From NCBI RefSeq assembly GCF_011058215.1, contig NZ_JAALFG010000001.1, positions 1,183,001-1,247,000 of the forward strand: a stretch of 64,000 bases of DNA. Direction: 5' to 3'. Under the pieces are notes generated by a model. It was not told where the DNA came from. It ran no database searches and worked only from the letters and a program-made list of their open reading frames with translations. This document shows positions 18,074-26,053 of the stretch, piece by piece (position 1 is the first letter of the stretch; each line of letters opens with the position of its first letter). Made by a program: the position numbers and the translations under genes. This stretch comes from Devosia aurantiaca. Lineage in GTDB: Bacteria > Pseudomonadota > Alphaproteobacteria > Rhizobiales > Devosiaceae.

Positions 18074-19927
18074 ATGGCTGCCAGTGAAACCGAACTGCTG
18101 TTGCGCCTCCAGACCGAAGTGCTGGAAGCGGTGGCGCGTGGGGACGCGCTGCGCAACATCGGCACGATCCTATGCCGCGCCGTCGAACGCAACGCGCCCG
18201 GGGTCAAGACGTCGATCCTCCTCGTCGATCAGGCCAAGCGCCTTTATACGCTTGCCGCGCCCAACCTGCCGCCATCATATTGCGCCGCCATCGATGGCCT
18301 CGTCGCCACTCCTGTAGCCGGCTCCTGCGGCACCGCCGCCTGGCGCAACGAGCCGGTGGAAGTCACCGATATCGCCTCCGATCCGCTTTGGGCCGAGTAC
18401 AAGCAACTGGCCCTGCCGCTCGGCCTTCTTGCCTGCTGGTCGAGCCCGGTTCGAAACAATGCCGGCCAGGTGGTCGCAACCTTTGCCTTCTATTATGGCG
18501 AAGCCCGCGGCCCCACGCCGCTCGAACGCAAGATGGTCGGGACTTGCCTCCATCTTTGTGCCCTCGCCATCGAACATGAACGCGTGCGGGCCCACAGCTA
18601 CCGGCTCGCTTATTTCGATGTGCTGACCGGCCTGCCCAATCGCGCCCATTTCAACATGGTGCTCGACGAACGCATGGCTGCCGGCGACCCTTTCGGTCTG
18701 ATCCTTCTCGACATCGACCACCTCAAGCTCGTCAATGACAGTATCGGCCACGCGGCAGGCGACGCACTGCTCCGCGCTGTCGCCGAGCGGCTAAGAACCG
18801 TGGGCTCCGATATCCTCGCCTGCCGCCTTGGCGGCGACGAAATGGCGCTGTTGGTCTCCGATTGCGCCGATCACGAATCCCTCCAGCGCGCCAGCGACCG
18901 GATCATCGAGGCCGCGTCCGGAATGGTGACCGTCGATCACCAGTCGATTGCCGCCCATGTGACCCTGGGCGGCGCGGTTTATGGGCTGGATGGCACCGAT
19001 CCCGACACCCTGATCCAGAACGCCGATGTCGCGCTATATCAGGCCAAGCAGACCCACCGTGGCGGCTATGCCGGTTTTCGTCCCGATCTGCGCACCGCCA
19101 TGGTGCAGCGCATCGCCGCCGTCCGCGAGATCGATGCCGCTATAACCGAAAAGCGCATCCTGCCCTTCTACCAGCCCATCGTTCGGCTCGACACAGGCGA
19201 GATCATAGGCCTTGAAGCCCTTGCGCGCCTGCAAACCGCCGAAGGCCGCATCGCCTCGGCGGGTGAATTTCATTCCGCCTTCGCCGATCCGCGCATCGCC
19301 TATGAACTCACCGGCCAGATGCTGGATAATGTCGCGCGCGACGTCCGCACCTGGCTCGATGCCGAAATCCCGTTCCAGCATGTCGGCGTCAACGTCACGA
19401 CCGGTGACTTCCAGCGCGGCGACCTCGCCGAGCGCATGGCCGATATCTTCGCCTATCACAACGTGCCGCTGCGCCACGTCGTGCTCGAAGTCAACGAATC
19501 CGTGTTCATGGGCGGCAACGACCAGGCCGTGCCGCATGCCGTCGAGGAGCTTCGCGCCAAGGGTCTGCTGGTGGCGCTGGATGATTTCGGCACCGGCTTT
19601 GCCTCACTCACGCATCTCCTGAGTTTTCCAGTCGACATCATCAAGATCGACCGCTCATTCGTTGAGCAGCTTGGGGTCGATCAGCCCGGCGAAGTGGTGG
19701 TGAGCGCAATTCTCGACATTGCCCAGCGGCTCGACATGCGCGTCGTCGCCGAAGGCATCGAAACCGCACGCCAGTCCGATATTCTGCGGCAACTGGGCTG
19801 CACGCTCGGTCAGGGATATCTTTTCTCCCGCCCGGTATCGGCCCGCGACGTCACCCAATTGCTGCGCAGCTTTGCGCAACGACTGGATCAGAAAAGCGAA
19901 GACCGGCTATTCAGCACATCGTCATAA
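18074..19927 (+). CDS. GAF-GGDEF-EAL protein (cyclic-di-GMP turnover)
   Basis: A 617-residue cytoplasmic protein with no membrane segment. A GAF-like sensor occupies about 15-165. A diguanylate-cyclase domain follows (about 175-335), with the active-site motif GGDEM instead of GGDEF near residue 253. The EAL phosphodiesterase domain (about 350-600) keeps the catalytic set: EAL in GLEALARL, NVTTGDF, LEVNES, DDFGTGFASL with IIKIDRSFV, AEGIE and QGY. I infer an active phosphodiesterase and a possibly weak or regulatory cyclase. It stands alone downstream of yacG, 122 bases away. Confidence 0.9.
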   Translation: MAASETELLLRLQTEVLEAVARGDALRNIGTILCRAVERNAPGVKTSILLVDQAKRLYTLAAPNLPPSYCAAIDGLVATPVAGSCGTAAWRNEPVEVTDIASDPLWAEYKQLALPLGLLACWSSPVRNNAGQVVATFAFYYGEARGPTPLERKMVGTCLHLCALAIEHERVRAHSYRLAYFDVLTGLPNRAHFNMVLDERMAAGDPFGLILLDIDHLKLVNDSIGHAAGDALLRAVAERLRTVGSDILACRLGGDEMALLVSDCADHESLQRASDRIIEAASGMVTVDHQSIAAHVTLGGAVYGLDGTDPDTLIQNADVALYQAKQTHRGGYAGFRPDLRTAMVQRIAAVREIDAAITEKRILPFYQPIVRLDTGEIIGLEALARLQTAEGRIASAGEFHSAFADPRIAYELTGQMLDNVARDVRTWLDAEIPFQHVGVNVTTGDFQRGDLAERMADIFAYHNVPLRHVVLEVNESVFMGGNDQAVPHAVEELRAKGLLVALDDFGTGFASLTHLLSFPVDIIKIDRSFVEQLGVDQPGEVVVSAILDIAQRLDMRVVAEGIETARQSDILRQLGCTLGQGYLFSRPVSARDVTQLLRSFAQRLDQKSEDRLFSTSS

Positions 19928-19945
19928 GACTGGGGCGACCGCCCA

Positions 19946-20112
19946 TCAGAACATCTGCGTCAGCAGCGTTCCTGCCACGGCTACGACGCCCAGCGTCGAA
20001 AGACAGGCGGCCAAGAGCATCACCTGCGCCCGTTGCACATGCCTGCTGTAGCGCGACGACGCCGCACCCCATCGAGATTTGTTGAAACGCCGTCAAAGTC
20101 GAGATTGGCCAT
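19946..20112 (-). CDS. Possible small single-span membrane protein (one frameshift needed)
   Basis: On the minus strand the frame from ATG 20112 (MANLDFD) can be joined, by adding one base near 20090, to a frame ending RAQVMLLAACLSTLGVVAVA then GTLLTQMF and a stop at 19946-19948. This gives 55 residues with a basic N-terminal half and one clear transmembrane helix near the C-terminus. The need for a frame correction and the lack of a recognised family keep confidence low, although such corrections are common in this window. Confidence 0.35.
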
Positions 20113-20329
20113 GGCTCGCTCCGCAACACGCTGCCGGCCATCGGGCCGGTTACACGTCGGGTCGCCGCCATCTTGAGCTCTTCTCACCCTCTGCCGAAAA
20201 CGATACGCCGGCTTTGCCCCACTCCGAACACAGGCCTTGAAACGCGGTTAATTTACATAAAATGCGGCCGATCTCGCGTCTTGTATGGAAGACGTTGAAA
20301 GGCGGGATCGAACGTGGCAAAACCCCGCC
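20113..20329. other. Non-coding gap upstream of uxaC
   Basis: With the preceding gap this makes about 400 bases without a firm gene between the c-di-GMP protein and uxaC. The stretch 20245-20285 is AT-rich for this genome and is the likely promoter region of uxaC. I see no convincing operator, RNA structure or repeat in it. Confidence 0.4.
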
Positions 20330-21748
20330 ATGACCCAGCCAAGGCACCTCCATCCCGATCTTCTCTTCCCGGCCGCCGAGCCCGCCCGCTCCAACGCGCG
20401 CGCCCTCTATCCGCTGGTCAAGGATCTCCCGATCGTCAGTCCGCACGGCCATACCGACCCGGCCTGGTTCGCGCAGAATGGCCGCTTCGCCAGTCCCACG
20501 GCCCTGTTCCTGACGCCGGACCACTACGTACTGCGCATGCTCAAGAGCCGCGGCATTTCCTACGACGCGCTGGGCATTCCGCGCAAAGATGGCCAGCCGG
20601 TCGAGGCCGACGGCCGCAAGGCCTGGCAGCTCTTTGCCGACAACTATCACCTCTTCGCAGGCACACCGTCCAAGACCTGGATCGACCACTCCCTCCATGC
20701 TGTTTTCGGCATCACCGAAGAGTTGAGCAGCGCCACAGCCGGCAGCATCTACGACCAGATCGACCGCCAGCTCGGCACGCCCGCTCTCCTCCCGCGCACC
20801 ATCCTCGACCGCTTCAATGTCGAGGTCATCGCCACCACCGAGTTTGCCCTCGATCCTCTGACCCAGCATCAGGCGATGGAAGCCGATGGCTATATTGGTC
20901 GCGTCCGCACCACCTATCGCCCCGATGACGTCACTGACCCCAGCCGCGCCGCCATCGCCGAAAACCTTCAAAAGTTCGGCGAACTGACCGGCGAAGACAC
21001 CGCCACCTGGGCCGGCCTCATCAACGCCCATCGCAACCGCCGCGAATATTTCTGCCGCTTCGGCGCCGTCGCCACCGATCATGGCGTGCCCACCGCCATG
21101 ACTGCCGATCTACCACTGGTGGAAAAGCAGGCGCTGCTCGACAAGATTCTCGCCGGCCGACTCGACGCCGGGGACGCCGAACTCTTCCGTGCCCAGATGA
21201 TGACGGAAATGGCGCTGCTCTCGGTTGAAGACGGCATGGTCATGCAGCTTCATGCCGGCTCCCGCCGCAACACCGATCCGCTGTTGATGCGTGAACGCGG
21301 CACCGATCTAGGCGCCGACATACCCGGCCCCACCGATTATGTCGGCGGCCTCCGCGCGCTTCTTTCCCGCTGCGGCAATGAGCCCAATCTTCGCCTCATC
21401 ATGTTCGTCCTCGACGAAACCACCTATGCCCGCGAGCTCGCCCCCATGGCCGGCTATTGGCCATCGCTGCTCATCGGCCCGCCCTGGTGGTTCCACGACT
21501 CGCCCCAAGGCATTCGCCGCTATCTCGACCAGGTCGTCGAAAGCGCCGGCTTCTACAACCTCGCCGGCTTCAACGACGACACCCGCGCGCTCCTCTCCGT
21601 CCCCGCCCGCCACGACGTCTGGCGCCGCGAAGTCTGCCATTTCCTGGGCACATGGATCGCCGAAAACCGCATTAGCAAATCTTCAGCCGAAGACATCGCC
21701 ATCCACCTCAGCTACCAAGCCGCCAAGGACGCCTACAAGATCGCCTGA
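20330..21748 (+). CDS. uxaC: Glucuronate isomerase UxaC
   Basis: Isomerises D-glucuronate to D-fructuronate and D-galacturonate to D-tagaturonate, the first step of hexuronate breakdown. The 472-residue sequence starts at the ATG at 20330; an upstream start at 20285 would add 15 residues with no similarity. Family landmarks are LVKDLPIVSPHGHTDP, KTWIDHSLHAVFG, MVMQLHAGSRRN and GPPWWFHDSPQGIRRY. No other hexuronate gene is visible nearby, so it is isolated from its pathway. A repeat element follows its stop. Confidence 0.94.
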   Translation: MTQPRHLHPDLLFPAAEPARSNARALYPLVKDLPIVSPHGHTDPAWFAQNGRFASPTALFLTPDHYVLRMLKSRGISYDALGIPRKDGQPVEADGRKAWQLFADNYHLFAGTPSKTWIDHSLHAVFGITEELSSATAGSIYDQIDRQLGTPALLPRTILDRFNVEVIATTEFALDPLTQHQAMEADGYIGRVRTTYRPDDVTDPSRAAIAENLQKFGELTGEDTATWAGLINAHRNRREYFCRFGAVATDHGVPTAMTADLPLVEKQALLDKILAGRLDAGDAELFRAQMMTEMALLSVEDGMVMQLHAGSRRNTDPLLMRERGTDLGADIPGPTDYVGGLRALLSRCGNEPNLRLIMFVLDETTYARELAPMAGYWPSLLIGPPWWFHDSPQGIRRYLDQVVESAGFYNLAGFNDDTRALLSVPARHDVWRREVCHFLGTWIAENRISKSSAEDIAIHLSYQAAKDAYKIA

Positions 21749-21775
21749 CGTTTTGAGACCTCACACCAACGGCGT

Positions 21776-21852
21776 TCACCTTCCCCCTTGAGGGGAAGGC
21801 AAGCGTAGCTTAGCCGCTAGGCTTAGCGTAGCTCGGAAGGGGGTGCGGGCGC
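21776..21852. repeat. Palindromic intergenic repeat, CCTTCCCC...GGAAGGGGGTG type
   Basis: Begins with the hairpin CCTTCCCCCTTGAGGGGAAGG, continues through a second imperfect palindrome (GTAGCTTAGCCGCTAGGCTTA) and ends GCTCGGAAGGGGGTG. A copy with about 85 percent identity lies at 43842-43910, and related elements occur at 42421 and 35950. It follows uxaC. Confidence 0.75.
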
Positions 21853-21934
21853 CTCGGCAAACGCGTTCCCATTCGTCCATCACCATCTCTCGTCCCCAGT
21901 CGAATCCACATCCTGATTCTGCTACAAAACCCCC

Positions 21935-22783
21935 ATGAATCAGTCTCCCGTCGAAACGGCGCTTAGCCGCGCCATGATCCGCTGGTCGCTGACCAAGTCC
22001 ACGCCGGTGGCCGAAACGCCGCGCAGCTGGATTTTCCGGGTGGAGCAGAACGGCCGAAACTTCGCGGCTCTCAAGATCATCAAGGCCGTCGCTTCGGTGG
22101 AAGAGGGCAGGGGCTCTCGCCTGCTGCAGTGGTACGAAGGCAATGGCGCAGCCACGGTTTTCGACAGCCACAATGACACCATTTTCATGGAATGGCTCGA
22201 CGGCGGCACCCTGGGCGATCCGGTCCGGGCCGGCCATGATGACGAAGGCACCATAGCCATCGCCACCATCGTCGCCAGCCTCCACCGCCAGCGCGCCGCT
22301 GCCCCCGACAATCTCGAAAACCTGCGCGATCGCTTCGCTGCGCTTTTCGCCAGCGAGGCCCGCGCCTGGCCTCACACCGCCCGCGACCTCTACGCGCGCG
22401 CCTCCGGCATTGCGCTGAAACTCTTCGACCGCCCCAGCGCGCAGATCCCGCTGCATGGCGACCTGCATCACGACAACATCTTGTCCTCCGATCGTGGCTG
22501 GCTCGCCATCGATCCCAAGGGCGTTTTCGGCGATCCGGCCTACGAGATCGCCCCGGTCTTCATCAATCCCGAGCGCGCCACGGTGATCGCCGCCGATCCG
22601 CGCCGCATCGCCACGCGTGCCGACATCCTGGCGCAGCGCCTCGGCTATTCGCGCAAGCGCATGCTTGGCTGGGCCTGTGCCCATGCAGCGCTCTCCGCCG
22701 CCTGGGATCTGGCCGAGGGCAAGGCCATCACCACCCAGCTCGCCTGCCTCCCCAATCTCCTTGCCGCCTATGACCAGGCCTGA
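21935..22783 (+). CDS. Aminoglycoside/hydroxyurea-kinase-like phosphotransferase
   Basis: A 282-residue small-molecule kinase of the APH(6)/hydroxyurea phosphotransferase family. The catalytic loop LHGDLHHDNIL near residue 170 and the metal-binding segment IDPKGVFGDPAYE near 190 are diagnostic. An N-terminal ATP-binding half precedes them (FRVEQNGRNFAALKII, MEWLDGG). Chromosomal members do not necessarily give resistance; natural substrates are mostly unknown. It is followed after 3 bases by the CAP lipoprotein gene, so they may share a transcript. Confidence 0.8.
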   Translation: MNQSPVETALSRAMIRWSLTKSTPVAETPRSWIFRVEQNGRNFAALKIIKAVASVEEGRGSRLLQWYEGNGAATVFDSHNDTIFMEWLDGGTLGDPVRAGHDDEGTIAIATIVASLHRQRAAAPDNLENLRDRFAALFASEARAWPHTARDLYARASGIALKLFDRPSAQIPLHGDLHHDNILSSDRGWLAIDPKGVFGDPAYEIAPVFINPERATVIAADPRRIATRADILAQRLGYSRKRMLGWACAHAALSAAWDLAEGKAITTQLACLPNLLAAYDQA

Positions 22784-22786
22784 GCC

Positions 22787-23302
22787 ATGACCAAGCTGAC
22801 CCGCCGTGCCGTCCTCCTGTTCGGCAGCGCCGCCGTGCTCTCCGCCTGCGCCAGCACCGCCCCGATCACGCCGCGTCCCGCTTCGGCATCGAATTCCGAT
22901 CGACCCGAGGATCTGACGCGCGACCAGATCGTCGCCGCCATCAACGCCACCCGCCGCAAGCATGGCGCTGCACCCTGGAGCTACAATCCGGCTCTCGAAA
23001 CCGCCGCCCGCTCGCAAGCCAGCCTCATGGCAAGCCAGGACAAGCTCAGCCATAATCTCGGCACGACACTGCGCCAGCGCGTCAGCGCCGCCGGTTACCA
23101 GACCGCCGTCGGCGAAAACGTCGCCAAGGGCTACCAGACCCTGCCGGCCACCATCGACGGCTGGCTCGCCTCTAGCGGCCACCGCGCTACGCTCTTGTCC
23201 CCCAAATTCGTCGAATTCGGCCTCGCCTTCGCCCGCACGGGCTCCGGCAAGCTCTACTGGGCGCTGATTGCGGGTGGCCCCTTCGAGGCTTGGTACGGCT
23301 AA
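22787..23302 (+). CDS. CAP/SCP-domain lipoprotein
   Basis: A 171-residue exported protein. The N-terminus MTKLTRRAVLLFGSAAVLSAC has a twin-arginine-like pair and a lipobox (LSAC, lipidated Cys at 21). The rest is a CAP/SCP (PF00188) domain: AINATRRKHGAAPWSYNP, the motif SHN near residue 85, VGENVAKGY near 106, and a W-SGHRATLLSPKFVEFG segment that carries the second conserved His. The cellular role of bacterial CAP proteins is mostly unknown. The 3' end overlaps the convergent tlyA gene by 4 bases. Confidence 0.88.
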   Translation: MTKLTRRAVLLFGSAAVLSACASTAPITPRPASASNSDRPEDLTRDQIVAAINATRRKHGAAPWSYNPALETAARSQASLMASQDKLSHNLGTTLRQRVSAAGYQTAVGENVAKGYQTLPATIDGWLASSGHRATLLSPKFVEFGLAFARTGSGKLYWALIAGGPFEAWYG

Positions 23303-24048
23303 CGCTCGGAAGAGGGTGTCCTCGCGAACACCAGCACCGTCTCCAAGTTCCCATCCCCGCCGGCAATCGGCGACACCACCGTCGCCTTGAGCCCGAACCC
23401 ATGCGCCTCGACGAACCGAACCACTTCGGCCATCGCCCGCGCACTGGCCTCGTCGTCCCGAACCACGCCGCCTGACCCGACAAAGTCCCGCCCCACCTCG
23501 AACTGCGGCTTGAACAGCACCACGGCTTGCGCCTCCGGCCCACAAAGTCCTAACGGCGCGGCAAGAACCTTGGTCACCGACACAAAGCTCACATCGGAAA
23601 CAAGGAGGTCCACCACATCCGGGATCGTCTCGCGCCCGAGCTCCCGCGCATTGGTACCCTCGAGGCTGACCACCCGCGCATCGGCCCGCAAGCTCGCATG
23701 CAACTGGTCATGGCCCACATCCACGGCATAAACCCGCCTTGCCCTGCGCTCGAGCAAAACTTGGGTAAAGCCACCCGTGGACGACCCTACATCGAGGCAA
23801 ACCTTAGCCTCGACCGCGACACCACCCGCCTCGAGCCCCGCAATCAGCTTCAGCGCCGCACGTGACACATATCCAGACGCCGGATCGCTGATCGCGATCA
23901 CGTCCCCATCGCCCACCATCTGGTTGGGCTTCTTCGCCGCTTCGCCATTTACCGTCACGGTGCCGCGCAAGATCGCGTCGCGAGCCCGCGCCCGGCTCGG
24001 CATCAGCCCGCGCTGCTCCAGCATCAAATCGAGTCGGATGCGGCTCAA
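23299..24048 (-). CDS. tlyA: TlyA-family RNA 2'-O-methyltransferase / hemolysin-like protein
   Basis: An S4 RNA-binding domain (about 1-62: RLDLMLEQRGL, SRARARDAILRGTVTVNG) is joined to a FtsJ-like SAM methyltransferase domain with the motif VCLDVGSSTGGFTQVLL near residue 83. TlyA enzymes methylate ribosomal RNA riboses. The start appears to be TTG at 24046-24048, within the TTGA that also ends the SCO gene. In many relatives this gene follows xseB and dxs; here a SCO gene lies in between and dxs is absent. Confidence 0.88.
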   Translation of the reverse strand: MSRIRLDLMLEQRGLMPSRARARDAILRGTVTVNGEAAKKPNQMVGDGDVIAISDPASGYVSRAALKLIAGLEAGGVAVEAKVCLDVGSSTGGFTQVLLERRARRVYAVDVGHDQLHASLRADARVVSLEGTNARELGRETIPDVVDLLVSDVSFVSVTKVLAAPLGLCGPEAQAVVLFKPQFEVGRDFVGSGGVVRDDEASARAMAEVVRFVEAHGFGLKATVVSPIAGGDGNLETVLVFARTPSSER

Positions 24049-24644
24049 CCGCGAACCAGCCGCTCGATCTTGGCCAGCGCCGTGTCGCTGGCTTCCTCAT
24101 AGGCGATCGTGCCCTCGAAGCGCCCATCGTCGCCGATGAGAAAGGTCAGCGCCGTGTGGTCGACCGTATAATAGTCGGTGTCGACATCGCTGGCCTTCTC
24201 CGAAAACACCCCGAATGCCGCCTTGGCCTTGGCTGTCTCGTCCGGCGTTCCCACCAGCCCGATCACGCTCGGATCAAAGCCTTCCACATAGGTTTTGACC
24301 ATCTCGGCCGTGTCCCGCTCGGGATCCACCGTGACGAAGATGATGCGCAGGTCTTCTTCGCTCAGCCCCAGCTGATTGCGCCAGGCAGTGGTCTCCGCCA
24401 GCGTCGTCGGACAGACTTCGGGGCAGTGCGTATAGCCGAAGAACACTAGGCTCGGCGTTCCGGCGAGTGAGGCCTGCGTGAACTCACCGCCCTTGGTCGA
24501 GGCCAAGGCAAATTCCTGCCCCGTCACGCCCAGCGGCCGCTGCGGTGGCCGAAACACAAACAACGCCGTCGCCCCGATCGCCGCCACGGCCACCAGCACC
24601 CAGAGCACGGTCCGGAAGTTTCGCAAGGTTTTGTTGCTGGTCAT
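24045..24644 (-). CDS. SCO1/SenC-family copper chaperone
   Basis: A membrane-anchored thioredoxin-fold protein of 199 residues that delivers copper to the CuA centre of cytochrome oxidase or has a related redox role. One N-terminal helix (about 12-31) is followed by the copper motif HCPEVCP near residue 73 and the third ligand His in VDHTALTFL near 163; all three ligands are present. The start ATG is at 24642-24644. Its stop overlaps the tlyA start. It sits between a repeat element and tlyA. Confidence 0.9.
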   Translation of the reverse strand: MTSNKTLRNFRTVLWVLVAVAAIGATALFVFRPPQRPLGVTGQEFALASTKGGEFTQASLAGTPSLVFFGYTHCPEVCPTTLAETTAWRNQLGLSEEDLRIIFVTVDPERDTAEMVKTYVEGFDPSVIGLVGTPDETAKAKAAFGVFSEKASDVDTDYYTVDHTALTFLIGDDGRFEGTIAYEEASDTALAKIERLVRG

Positions 24645-24660
24645 GATCGTTCCTCAGCCA

Positions 24661-24785
24661 CCAGACGAACTCCTCCCCCTTCTGATGGGGCTTCGCCCCC
24701 GTTCCGTAGGACAAATCGCTCCAGTGGAACGATTTGAGGGTAGAAGGCCATGAGAGCTATGCTCGAATGGCCGGGTGGGGGTCTC
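24661..24785. repeat. Composite intergenic repeat between xseB and the SCO gene
   Basis: Starts GAACTCCTCCCCC and ends GGGTGGGGGTCTCT, as in the element at 31568. Inside is the hairpin CAAATCGCTCC-AGT-GGAACGATTTG, followed by GGCCATGAGAGCTATGCTCG and AATGGC. The last part matches 13241-13266. The hairpin arms differ from the 13207 copy but still pair (one mismatch). Confidence 0.7.
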
Positions 24786-24789
24786 TTGA

Positions 24790-25041
24790 TTACTGAGCGT
24801 CCAGCGGCTCGGTTCCGATCGCCTTGCCCTCGCGGCTGAGAGTGATCTTTTCGATCCGCGCTTCCGCGGTCTTGAGCAGCATTTCGCAATGCGCCTTCAG
24901 CGCCTCGCCGCGCTCATAGATCGCAATCGATTCCGCCAAGGGCGCGCGCCCGCTTTCGAGCTTCTGCACGATGCCCTCGAGCTGTTCCAGCGCCGCCTCG
25001 AAGCTCAGCGTTTTCACGTCGTCATGTGCAGTGTCGGCCAT
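24790..25041 (-). CDS. xseB: Exodeoxyribonuclease VII small subunit
   Basis: Small subunit of the XseA/XseB exonuclease that degrades single-stranded DNA. The 83-residue helical protein has the family core [19 protein letters not shown] and [20 protein letters not shown] segments. The ATG at 25039-25041 is preferred over the adjacent upstream TTG. The deacetylase-like gene ends 19 bases upstream on the same strand; this xseB neighbourhood is common in the order. Confidence 0.92.
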   Translation of the reverse strand: MADTAHDDVKTLSFEAALEQLEGIVQKLESGRAPLAESIAIYERGEALKAHCEMLLKTAEARIEKITLSREGKAIGTEPLDAQ

Positions 25042-25060
25042 CAAAAACCCCGTCTAAAAT

Positions 25061-25988
25061 TCAGCCATTGAGCAGCGTCAACACGTGCTGGCGCACGCCG
25101 CCGCTCAGGCCCTTGAGGTCATAACCACCTTCGAGCAGCGACACAATGCGATTGGAACAGCGCCGCCCGGCCACCTCCATCAGCTTGCCCGTCACCCAGG
25201 CAAAGTCGGCATCGATCCATTCCAACTGCGCCAGCGGATCGCGTTCATGCGCGTCGAAGCCAGCGGAAAGCAGCAGCAGATCGGGTGCAAAATTTTCCAG
25301 CGCCGGCAGGATCTGCTCGCGATAGGCCTCGCGCATCGCCTCGCCACCGGAATGGGGCGCCAGCGCCGCATTGACGATGTTGCCGACGCCCGTTTCGCTT
25401 GGATGCCCGGTGCCGGGGTAAAGCGGCAATTGGTGGCTCGACGCGTAAAAGACGCTGGGATCGTCCTTGAAGATGTCCTGCGTGCCATTGCCGTGATGAA
25501 CGTCGAAATCGACGATCGCCACCCGCTCGGCCCCATATTTGCGCTGCGCTTCCCCGCGCCACCACCGCCACTGTGTTGATCAGGCAAAAGCCCATCGGTG
25601 TCGAAATCTCGGCGTGATGTCCCGGCGGCCGGATGGCGCAGAAGGCATTCTCGGCCTCGCCCAGCAGCACCGCATCGAGCCCGGCAAGCGCCCCGCCCAG
25701 GCCCGTCGCCACCACATCGAGCGATCCGCCCGAGATGAACGTGTCGGCATCGATCTGCCCGATGCCCTCTGCCGGTCGGGCCGTTCGCAAGCGGCCGAGA
25801 TAGCCCGCATCATGCACCAGCTCTGCCAGGGTAATGTCGCCGTAAGGCGCCACGCGCCGCAAGAGCTTCCCGAACTCTGGTACCTGTAGCGTCTCGTCCA
25901 CAGCGCGAATGCGATCCGCCCGCTCGGGATGCCCCTGCGGCGTTTGGTGATCGGCAAAATTGGGCTGGCTGACCAGAAGCGTCGTCAC
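25061..25988 (-). CDS. Histone-deacetylase family (acetoin utilisation/acetylpolyamine amidohydrolase-like) protein, one frameshift
   Basis: A zinc-dependent deacetylase-fold enzyme of 308 residues after correction. The N-terminal half carries HPERADRIRAV and the active-site IRPPGHHAE. The C-terminal half carries the zinc site VDFDVHHGNGTQDIF, then LLLSAGFDAHERDPLAQL and LEGGYDL. The frames join if one C is removed from the C4 run at 25552-25555, giving VVAREAQRKYGAERVAIVDFD. The start is GTG at 25988 behind GGGAG. The physiological substrate is unknown. It precedes xseB in the operon. Confidence 0.85.
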
Positions 25989-26053
25989 ATGCGCTCTCCC
26001 GCAAGGTCCGCTCTCGTCTTGACGCGCAGGAGAGCTGTTGTCAAACCACGTTC

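Noticed and set aside
19911..20171. An 86-codon minus-strand frame
   Set aside because: No hydrophobic or family pattern; a neighbouring frame with one correction gives a more plausible small membrane protein.
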